A DNA stretch of 64,000 bases from an uncultured bacterium. GTDB taxonomy: Bacteria; Myxococcota_A; Bradymonadia; UBA7976; VGTA01. Positions within the stretch are counted from its first letter, which is position 1; each line of letters opens with the position of its first letter. This document shows positions 8,734-16,086 of the stretch, one piece after another. The notes below the pieces were generated by a model. It was not told where the DNA came from. It searched no databases and saw only the letters and a list, made by a program, of their open reading frames with translations. The DNA lies in NCBI GenBank assembly GCA_943788935.1, contig CALSSE010000006.1:1-64000 (forward strand), in the 5' to 3' direction. A program made the translations under genes and the position numbers.

Positions 8734-10556
8734 CAATTCCTCCTCATGGAGTCTGCGGGGCTGGCGCTGATGTTCTGACCTTTTCCACCTCCTGAGGTGA
8801 GCGCAGGCCAAGCATAGCCGAGTAGCGCAGTGAGCCCACCGCTGATCAGTAAGCCGACCGACCATTGATTGATGGTTGTCATTTGACTCTTTACCAAAGA
8901 GAGGTCAGAGACATAGAGCAAGTTTTGCTCTCTCTCACGGTGGTTGAGCGCGTTAAAACTTAATAGACTCAAGCCGGTGAATAGAGCGCTGACTCCTGTC
9001 CATTTAAGTCGTTTCGCGATGCTGGTTGGTGGTCGGGGTGGGGCTTGGAATCTTAACGTGAGTTCAGCCTCCGTACAGCTCTCTGTGAGGCAAGAAGGGA
9101 TACTCACTCCAGTGATGATATCTGGGTACATCGTAGTCTTTGCTTCAACCTTATAGCGACCAACAGGCCTGTAAAAATGCTTACTCTGTGTCGAGATAGG
9201 GAGACCGCTGACTTTAAGAGAAGAGAGCTTCACGATCGAGCCATCAGGTGCATAGGCTTCGATAGAGACTTCACGCGGCAATTGCAACTTGACGAGGTAG
9301 GGAGATGCCTCTTCACAGTTGTTGGGTCGAGGCGCGATAATCGTACGAGTCGTAGTCTTATATCCAGCTCGAGAGACCTCCATCGAATAGGGGAGACCCC
9401 AAAAAACTTTTTGGGGAACCTTGACGGTAGCATCTTCAGGCTTGATCAATCGCTTAATGGGGACAGGGCATCTCTTGAGTGAAATCGAGAGCGGTGCGCC
9501 CAAAAGTGGCGCTTCGACCTCTCTATCATAATAACCTTTGAGCTTGACGCGTAGCTTTATCCCTTCAGGAACACGGAGACTAGACTCTTCTTGGAGAAGT
9601 TTATCATTGGAGTCTAGGGGCTCTAAGATCGGGCGATCACTGCCCTCGCGATCACTGCCCTCGGGCCCTTTGAGCGAAATCTCCGCTTTGGTGATCTCAT
9701 CGGTCAGGCTCAGCTGAGAGTAACAATGCATCGAGGGGGCGATCAACGCCACTGAGGAAGGAGAGGGGGAGAGTTGGCGTTGCTCAGAGTGTTGGATACA
9801 CGCGCCAGACCAGGAGAAGTTATAGAGACCCGCTGGTAGTTTGAAGGAGAGTGGGTCGCCTCTCTTGGTGTAGACACGCCATCGGATGGCGCTCTCACAG
9901 TGAGCGATCAAGCCACAACGTTTGAGCCACTTCTCTTTTTGAGCGACTTCTAGATGTAAGCGATAGGGGCGATTCTGTACCGCTACGTGATAGTTTGTCC
10001 ATGACCCCAAGGGGGATGGATCTACTCGATGAAGACGCTTTCGCTTCAACAGAGGCCCATTGGCTCGCTTGATGATCAGTTGGAGTCGTTCACGACTCTC
10101 GATATCTCGCAGGGAGGTTTGAGTGAGAGAGGAGAGGCTCACCGCATGACCAACCGCTCGCATCGCCCATAGCTTCCCTTCGATTCGATCGTCGGATAAG
10201 AAGAAAGCGCTCTCCAAGAGCAGCTCCTTAACACAGCGGAGCTGAGAGATTAGCAACGCCTGCTGGTCTTTGTTATGGTCGAAGGAGCGATGATCATACC
10301 GCTTTTCGATGAGGGTAAGCGCGGCAGCGGCGTCTTGATAGATCGCGCGCCATCGCATAGGGGTCTCTGCTCTCTCCAAGCTCTTTGAGAGTGACTTCAG
10401 TTGAGGGTCATCTACTCGACATCTTGATCGAGCGTTGACTTCGTTAGTTGAGCAGAGCGTAAGCCCTACAAGCAAATAGCTTATGCTGAGCATAAAAAAC
10501 TGAAGACGGAGTGGAGAGTTAAGAAGGGGATATGAAGCCCGAGCTACAGAGTACAT
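8733..10556 (-). CDS. PEGA-like multidomain membrane protein, 607 aa
   Basis: An N-terminal hydrophobic stretch (FFMLSISYLLVGLTLC, about residues 20-36) is a signal peptide or anchor. About residues 40-170 are helical. From about 280 to 500 there are three beta-rich modules with PEGA-like phrasing, such as VPEGIKLRVKLKGYYDREVE and GLPYSMEVSRAGYKTTTRTI. PEGA domains are small surface or periplasmic beta domains common near Ser/Thr kinases. Two transmembrane helices close the protein (around TGVSALFTGLSLLSF and VGLLISGGLTALLGYAW). AAAGGAG precedes the ATG, which overlaps the kinase gene by 13 bp. Its stop overlaps the next gene. A probable partner or target of the kinase encoded upstream. Confidence 0.7.
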   Translation of the reverse strand: MYSVARASYPLLNSPLRLQFFMLSISYLLVGLTLCSTNEVNARSRCRVDDPQLKSLSKSLERAETPMRWRAIYQDAAAALTLIEKRYDHRSFDHNKDQQALLISQLRCVKELLLESAFFLSDDRIEGKLWAMRAVGHAVSLSSLTQTSLRDIESRERLQLIIKRANGPLLKRKRLHRVDPSPLGSWTNYHVAVQNRPYRLHLEVAQKEKWLKRCGLIAHCESAIRWRVYTKRGDPLSFKLPAGLYNFSWSGACIQHSEQRQLSPSPSSVALIAPSMHCYSQLSLTDEITKAEISLKGPEGSDREGSDRPILEPLDSNDKLLQEESSLRVPEGIKLRVKLKGYYDREVEAPLLGAPLSISLKRCPVPIKRLIKPEDATVKVPQKVFWGLPYSMEVSRAGYKTTTRTIIAPRPNNCEEASPYLVKLQLPREVSIEAYAPDGSIVKLSSLKVSGLPISTQSKHFYRPVGRYKVEAKTTMYPDIITGVSIPSCLTESCTEAELTLRFQAPPRPPTSIAKRLKWTGVSALFTGLSLLSFNALNHREREQNLLYVSDLSLVKSQMTTINQWSVGLLISGGLTALLGYAWPALTSGGGKGQNISASPADSMRRN

Positions 10557-13249
10557 TTAATAGACTCCTTTAATGATCGCCACTCCCCATCCGTTCGCTC
10601 TGCTCTCTGTACGGTGAGAGTCATTTTGAGCTTAGAGCTCCGTTTGCGCTTAAGAGACATGTGGTAAGCATCTAGACAGCTTCGTCCCTGACAGTTTCCA
10701 TTTAGACTTCTCTTCCCACGTACAACCCAGCGAATATTAGAGATCAGATCTCCTTGTTGAAGGCCACGACAAGAGAGATTGGATGAACGGTCGCTAGGGT
10801 CACTTAACAATAACAGTCCCTCATCGAACGCTAAGACTGAGCCTAGTTTGGGAGCGGTCTCCGGCTTTGGTCTGCGGGTCAAGTGATCAATGTAGAGGAT
10901 TTGAGGCATATAAAGTTTCCCGGGAGATTCGCGGAGCGCGCTGAGATCAAGGCGCTTGAAGAGGTGGTAACGTATCGCCTCGCTCTCCCACTCTGGTCTT
11001 GGTGGATCGCCTTCTCGCGATTGAAAGTGCAGCTCATATAGCAGACGAGAGAGGCGCTCTTCTAATCGGCCTCCTTCAAAGAGTCGAGCTTCACCCATGA
11101 GGGGCGCCCGCTCGCTAGAACTCTTGACCGCATCACTCCAACGAGGGCTAGGTAGTGGGAGCAGGCGGAGAGGTCCCAAACTTGTAAGCTGTGGGGCATG
11201 TTCCCTCTTATCGAGTGCTGAGGGGATGTTTTTCTCTACTTGATCTCCTCGATCATTCTCTGATGAGCGGTTCAGGTTCTGCTGTCGATCGACGCTCCAA
11301 GGGGAGACGAGGAGAGCGATAAGTGTGACCAAGACCGCAATGAGAATGAGGGTCGCTCTGGAAGAGAAGAGAGAAGAGGAGTCTGATCCAATGAGCGTGC
11401 TCTCTGGAGGTAAACCGGATTGCTTGACATACTCATTATTAGAGAGGTTCGTAGAGAGACCCTTTGAATGGAGACTTGACTCAGATGTTTTCTCTTGCCT
11501 TGGAGCGACAATGGGCTCAAGGGAGTGGTTAGACTCTCCCTCTGTACTCGTATCTGCTAGGGTGTTCGGAGTGTTCATCTCTTCGATCTCTTGATCGACG
11601 AGATTGAAGGTCATCGTTGATAAAGAGGGTTTGTATTTCTCGAGTGGACGTAGCTCATGGAGTAGCTCTTGAGCGTTTTTAGGTCGTTGGTCGATATCGA
11701 GTGAGAGACAGCGATTAATCAGATTACATATCTCTTTAGGGAGATGACTAATGACCTCTTCAAGGGGCTTTGGTCCATAATCTAAGAGCAGTCTTACCAG
11801 CTCTCGTTGAGTCTTTCCAGGGTTCGCCCGCACTCCAGAGAAACACTCATAGATGATGGCGCCAAGGGCAAAGACATCGGCTCTAGCATCTATCTCCATC
11901 CCTTTAAGTTGCTCAGGTGCCATGTACTCAAGCGTCCCTAGGATTTGTCCCTCTTGGGTCTTAACTTCTCCCTCTTCCACTTTAACCAAGTCAAAGTCGA
12001 GTAGTTTGACAAAAAGATCGGTTTCACCCCGACTAATGAGCATAATGTTGTCAGGTTTGAGGTCTCTATGGATCACGTTTTTCTGGTGAGCGATCGCTAA
12101 GGTCTCACAGAGGGTGAGAGTAATCTCAAAAACTTGATCTAGCGTTAGCGGAGGAGGCTGATATAACCGCTCATGAAGTGTGATCCCCTCTAGGTATTCC
12201 ATCACCATAAAGGGCATCTCAGTCCCCTCGTCTATGCCCAAGTCAAAGACTTGAACAACATGATGAGAGTGCTCACTGAGCTCTTGGGCAGCTCGGGCGG
12301 ATTGAATCATACGCCCCTGAATGTGCGTTCGCTGACTCTCGGTGAGGGTGTCAGGGATCTTGAGGAGTTTCACCGCCCTCTTCTTGTTAAGATGAGTATC
12401 CTTCGCGAGGAAGACCTGACCTATCCCTCCTTCTCCGAGCAGTCTTTGAAGCTGAAAACGCCCTTTGGCGATGAACCGTCCACCGCGTTGGTCACCTGAC
12501 AAGGAGCTAGATGAACTCATGTGGGGGATGACGGGATCGGTATTGTCAGAACTATGAGTGTCGTGGAGCTGAGTGGGAGGAGACTCGGTCAGTAAAATCA
12601 CTGAACTTGGCTCTTTACCACAAGGAGTTAAAAGCGTCATTGAGTCTAAAGAGCTGTAAAAGTGATAGATGGACTTTGGGGCGTCTTGTTGCTTAACGAA
12701 TGTAAAGAAGTCTTTAACCTTAAGAGCATTATGACTCGGCCATATGTTAAGAGCGACGGTGATTGAGTGAAGAAATAATGAGGGGCCATAAGCGCTGAAT
12801 ATCTGCTCTTGCACAGACTCATCTTCCTGAGATACGAGTACCCAAGGTAAGTTATTGACTAAGGATGACTTGACCGGTCCATCAATGATCATACCTACGT
12901 TTGAGGGGAGAGACTCGATGATATCTGGGAGAGAGAGAGTACTCTGGGCAATAAAAGAGGCCTTGGTGTCGCTTGGATAAAAGCGAGCGTCCTTGATCAG
13001 CCCAGAGAGAACGATGAGGCATTGATCAGCTCCTCTCAGCCACTCTATCCCTTCTAGGATCTGAGTGAGGCCTGCTCGCTGTTTGGAATTATGCGCGTCA
13101 TCGCTGAGCAGTCGAACTTGCCAGCCACCCTCCTCGAGCCTGTGCATCACTTCTCTGAGCGCATTATTCGTCCCAGGGCGCTTCCGACCTAGATCTAAGT
13201 ACTCTTCCACGCCGACGAGGAGCGCTCGCATATTTGTCTCAAAACTCAT
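10544..13249 (-). CDS. Ser/Thr protein kinase with N-terminal degenerate caspase-like domain
   Basis: Residues 6-210 resemble a caspase/metacaspase (C14) fold: ALLVGVEEYLDLGRKRPGTNNA, then DQCLIVLSG at 76-83, then NVGMIIDGPVK at 117-127. The catalytic His expected after SG is Leu, and the Cys expected in the D-x-C strand is absent, so it should be a pseudoprotease. Residues about 264-535 are a Hanks-type kinase: P-loop GEGGIGQV (272-279), Lys293, HRDLKPDN (394-401) and APE (444-446). The metal-binding DFG reads DFD (418-420). A transmembrane helix spans about 632-650. The external C-terminal 250 residues end in a possible PDZ-like segment. The ATG overlaps the tatD stop (ATGA). Confidence 0.88.
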   Translation of the reverse strand: MSFETNMRALLVGVEEYLDLGRKRPGTNNALREVMHRLEEGGWQVRLLSDDAHNSKQRAGLTQILEGIEWLRGADQCLIVLSGLIKDARFYPSDTKASFIAQSTLSLPDIIESLPSNVGMIIDGPVKSSLVNNLPWVLVSQEDESVQEQIFSAYGPSLFLHSITVALNIWPSHNALKVKDFFTFVKQQDAPKSIYHFYSSLDSMTLLTPCGKEPSSVILLTESPPTQLHDTHSSDNTDPVIPHMSSSSSLSGDQRGGRFIAKGRFQLQRLLGEGGIGQVFLAKDTHLNKKRAVKLLKIPDTLTESQRTHIQGRMIQSARAAQELSEHSHHVVQVFDLGIDEGTEMPFMVMEYLEGITLHERLYQPPPLTLDQVFEITLTLCETLAIAHQKNVIHRDLKPDNIMLISRGETDLFVKLLDFDLVKVEEGEVKTQEGQILGTLEYMAPEQLKGMEIDARADVFALGAIIYECFSGVRANPGKTQRELVRLLLDYGPKPLEEVISHLPKEICNLINRCLSLDIDQRPKNAQELLHELRPLEKYKPSLSTMTFNLVDQEIEEMNTPNTLADTSTEGESNHSLEPIVAPRQEKTSESSLHSKGLSTNLSNNEYVKQSGLPPESTLIGSDSSSLFSSRATLILIAVLVTLIALLVSPWSVDRQQNLNRSSENDRGDQVEKNIPSALDKREHAPQLTSLGPLRLLPLPSPRWSDAVKSSSERAPLMGEARLFEGGRLEERLSRLLYELHFQSREGDPPRPEWESEAIRYHLFKRLDLSALRESPGKLYMPQILYIDHLTRRPKPETAPKLGSVLAFDEGLLLLSDPSDRSSNLSCRGLQQGDLISNIRWVVRGKRSLNGNCQGRSCLDAYHMSLKRKRSSKLKMTLTVQRAERTDGEWRSLKESIKCTL

Positions 13250-14061
13250 AAACTAACTTCTATGGCAGGCAGTGAAAAAAGACGTGCAGTATTTTCTAAG
13301 GTGAGAAGAGAGAGGTTTTCTAAGGTCTCTTCCCTGAGCTGGGCTACACAGTGGGCAGTGTCTACCACAAAAGCGGGTTCATTGCGTTGTCCACGATGAG
13401 GCGTCGGCGCTAAAAATGGAGCATCGGTCTCGATGAGAAGTCGATCATTGGGGACTAGAGGGACCGCTGCTCTTAGAGCTTTGGCGCTCTTAAAGGTGAC
13501 GATACCCGATAGAGAGATATAGAGTCCCCTCTCTAATGAGGCGAGGCACTCCTCAGGCCCTCCGGTAAAACAATGAACAACACCTCCGGCTTTAATCCCC
13601 TCTTCATCAATGATTTTAAAGGCATCTTCAAAAGCGTCTCGAATATGAATGATAATCGGCTTTTTAAATCGATTAGCGAGTTGCAAATGACGTCTAAATG
13701 AACGTCTTTGTTGATCATGAGGTGTGTGGTCATAGTAGTAGTCAAGCCCGGTCTCGCCCACCCCGACAACCCGAGGGTGTACGATTAACTCCTCGAGTGA
13801 TCGCCAACCTTCCTCATGGTCATCGGTCATGTAAAGCGGATGAAAGCCAGCGGTGGCATAAATGAACTCTGGATATCGCTCAGCGAGTGCAATCGCCCGC
13901 TCTGTAGACTCTATTCGAGTCCCTATACTGATCACACGAGAGACTCCGCGAGCTTTAGCTCTAGAGATAACCTCTCCTCGATCATCATCAAAACGATCAA
14001 AGTCAAGGTGAGCGTGGCTGTCAATCCATTGATAGAGGGGCGTATCTTTCTTGGGGGTCAT
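13246..14061 (-). CDS. tatD: TatD-family metal-dependent hydrolase (DNase)
   Basis: The 271-residue TIM-barrel protein carries the TatD set of metal ligands: SHAHLDFDRFDDDR near residues 14-28, ATAGFHPLY, GVGETGLDYYYDHTPH, IIHIRDAFEDAF, GVVHCFTGGPEEC and LIETDAPFLAPTPHRG. Family members are cytoplasmic 3'-5' exonucleases or endonucleases acting on DNA or RNA ends and also on D-aminoacyl-tRNA. Length is typical. It is the first gene of a tightly coupled leftward cluster; its stop overlaps the kinase start. No functional link to the kinase is known to me. Confidence 0.93.
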   Translation of the reverse strand: MTPKKDTPLYQWIDSHAHLDFDRFDDDRGEVISRAKARGVSRVISIGTRIESTERAIALAERYPEFIYATAGFHPLYMTDDHEEGWRSLEELIVHPRVVGVGETGLDYYYDHTPHDQQRRSFRRHLQLANRFKKPIIIHIRDAFEDAFKIIDEEGIKAGGVVHCFTGGPEECLASLERGLYISLSGIVTFKSAKALRAAVPLVPNDRLLIETDAPFLAPTPHRGQRNEPAFVVDTAHCVAQLREETLENLSLLTLENTARLFSLPAIEVSL

Positions 14062-14190
14062 TTAACTTCTCTAGTGGTGAGTTTATACAGTGAAGGCCTT
14101 ATTCAACTTAGCATAACTTGAATTCAGAGAGGGGGCCTGAAGATCTACTCTATATAGGCACATCGGAGAAGATCAGTAGGAAATGTGTTG

Positions 14191-15402
14191 TTATTTAGGT
14201 AACTCTTCAATTTCAGGTCGCTTCTTGCTCTTAGGAGGAGGTTGATTCATGACGCTAAAGCCGGGTTCTTTGATCTCTCGACCTTTGAACATCATTCTGC
14301 CAGCCTTATTGGTGTTGCTCTCCTTCATCCATGTGACGAGATTAGGTCCAGATTGCACATTATAGTGATACTTCTCATCCTCATCAAAGAATCCTAGAGA
14401 GCGCCATCCCATGGTGCGCAGCGCATAACTTGTCGCTCCCCATGGTAAGTGGATAAGATTTCGGCGGTAAGTGGGGGTGAGCGGGAAGTATTGTTCAGCA
14501 TTTGAGAGATAAAGGACGTTTAAGGTCTCTCCCAGTGTTCGAAGCGCCTCAGCAAGGTCAAGCATCGTGTAGTCGGCGGTGAGGTCTCCTCGAATCGCTA
14601 TGACTCGACCGGTCGCCCACAGGCTGCGAATATGATCATATTGCGCCTGGTCATCAAGGAAGGTGGGAATCTTTAGCGCGACATATTTTTTTCGAGTTTT
14701 GGTGAGCCGACGCCATAAGAGACCTCGAGTTCGCTTAAAGATCTTGACTCGTCGCTTGATGTAGCGCTTGACCCGTCGCTTGATATAGCTCACAGAGCGT
14801 TTTTCGCTCAGCCCTTTTTTGCTCGCTTCGCGAGTCGCGAGCTCTTGGGCGATCGGCTTAAAATGTTCCGCTAGCTTACGGGCGCTGTCTTCACCATAAG
14901 CTCTCGACCATCGGTCGATCAACATCTTGGGGGTCTCTGAGATAGAGAAAAAGAAAGCGTAGGTCTCATGTAAGTTGGAGATCTCTTGGTCAAAGTCCAT
15001 CAGGATTAGGAGGTTGGACTTCGCCCACCCGGCGAGCAGATAGTTTTGATCGGTGCCGACACCGACGAAGGCGCCTCCGATACCCCTTATAAACGGTAAC
15101 CATAACTGATGATTATGCTCATTTGAGACCCAATAATGAGAGTTGCGTACGATCTCTTCGGGTGGTGGATCAGCTCTTATCATCTTGAGAGCGCTGCGCT
15201 CTTCACTAGTGAGTAGGGAGAGGGTCGGTGAGCTCATTGGGGCTGAGGCGGCGAGAGTCTTAATCGCCTTAGATCTCTTCGCTTCTGCCGAAGACAGGAG
15301 AGGAGGTGTGAATAGGAGCAGGTTGAATAAAAAATAACACGCTGTGAACTGAATAAGCGCGATAAAAGCTGAGGGGCCCCTCTCAGATAGATAGCGATTC
15401 AT
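14191..15402 (-). CDS. Secreted or anchored LIC_10091-like protein, 403 aa
   Basis: A hydrophobic N-terminus (FIALIQFTACYFLFNLLLFT, about residues 12-31) is a signal peptide or anchor. The rest resembles the LIC_10091 family known from Leptospira and myxobacteria. These have a methyltransferase-like Rossmann fold, suggested here by FVGVGTDQNYLLAGWAKSNL and LLILMDFDQEISNLH. YLSNAEQYFPL is another family-like segment. A Lys/Arg-rich stretch at about 200-235 (SYIKRRVKRYIKRRVKIFKR) contains an internal duplication and may bind a membrane or polymer. The biochemical role is unknown. Divergent from the gene at 15649. Confidence 0.65.
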   Translation of the reverse strand: MNRYLSERGPSAFIALIQFTACYFLFNLLLFTPPLLSSAEAKRSKAIKTLAASAPMSSPTLSLLTSEERSALKMIRADPPPEEIVRNSHYWVSNEHNHQLWLPFIRGIGGAFVGVGTDQNYLLAGWAKSNLLILMDFDQEISNLHETYAFFFSISETPKMLIDRWSRAYGEDSARKLAEHFKPIAQELATREASKKGLSEKRSVSYIKRRVKRYIKRRVKIFKRTRGLLWRRLTKTRKKYVALKIPTFLDDQAQYDHIRSLWATGRVIAIRGDLTADYTMLDLAEALRTLGETLNVLYLSNAEQYFPLTPTYRRNLIHLPWGATSYALRTMGWRSLGFFDEDEKYHYNVQSGPNLVTWMKESNTNKAGRMMFKGREIKEPGFSVMNQPPPKSKKRPEIEELPK

Positions 15403-15530
15403 AGGTTTATTTGTCCTAAACTAAAGTGAAGCGACGTTGATAAATAGCATATTCACTCATGCACGATACACGCAGTGAGAGTTAATTCCCTAACAATATC
15501 TTGGGTTCTACTATTATGACTAGTCTAAAG

Positions 15531-15570
15531 TCGAAGTCATCATAATCGAAGTCATCATCATCGAAGTGAC
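15531..15570. repeat. Three period-15 repeats in a divergent promoter region
   Basis: tcgaagtcatca occurs at 15531 and 15546, with a degraded third copy (tcgaagtgaca) at 15561. They lie about 80-115 bp upstream of the small gene at 15649. This could be a set of regulator half-sites or a decaying minisatellite. Confidence 0.6.
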
Positions 15571-15648
15571 AGTGATCTAAAGATCTTCTAATGGACCGAT
15601 GTCTACTTATCTGCCAATATAAGCGAGCTCTCAAAATAAGGTTAAGTC

Positions 15649-16023
15649 ATGGCATATAGCGCTTATCTCATCACCGATGAGAGCAGAATCATGCTCCTCA
15701 ACCATTTCCCCCCTCGCTTCACTGAAGTGATCGCCCATCATATCACCTTTCGCTTTCCTGACTCAGCCCCTCCACCTGCGGTAGAAGAGGCGCTGGTTGT
15801 CGGCCATCGCTTTGATACCGAGCGAGGGATTGAATGTCTCGTCGTTGAGCTAGACGGGGAGAGCGCTAGACCCAATGGAGGGACTTTCCATATTACCTTC
15901 TCGCTTGATCGCGATCGAGGCGCAAAACCTGTACACTCTAATACAATCCTTAAGTCAGGATGGGAGAGATTGAAGACATCGATCTCGATCAAGGTAGAGC
16001 CTAAATTAGTCTCTACGAGTTAA
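15649..16023 (+). CDS. Small 2H-phosphoesterase-like protein, 124 aa
   Basis: Two HITF motifs (His31-Ile-Thr33 and His81-Ile-Thr83), each inside a beta-strand-like context (VIAHHITFRF and GGTFHITFSL), match the HxT/Sx pair that defines 2H phosphoesterases such as LigT, CPDases and AKAP-type enzymes. Those act on 2',3'-cyclic phosphates or 2'-5' bonds in RNA. At 124 residues it is shorter than the usual 170-200, so it would be a minimal version. Identification rests on the motif pair and is tentative. GGTTAAG lies before the ATG. It stands alone between divergent and convergent neighbours. Confidence 0.6.
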   Translation: MAYSAYLITDESRIMLLNHFPPRFTEVIAHHITFRFPDSAPPPAVEEALVVGHRFDTERGIECLVVELDGESARPNGGTFHITFSLDRDRGAKPVHSNTILKSGWERLKTSISIKVEPKLVSTS

Positions 16024-16038
16024 GAAGGCTTTAGATCA

Positions 16039-16086
16039 TCAGCAGTCTATTCAGCAGTCTATTCAGCAGTCTATTCAGCAGTCTAT
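16039..16086. repeat. Four exact 12-bp repeats between convergent genes
   Basis: The unit tcagcagtctat is repeated four times without mismatch. It fills the gap between the small gene ending at 16023 and the stop codon of the leftward lipoprotein gene at 16083, and overlaps that stop. Confidence 0.95.
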
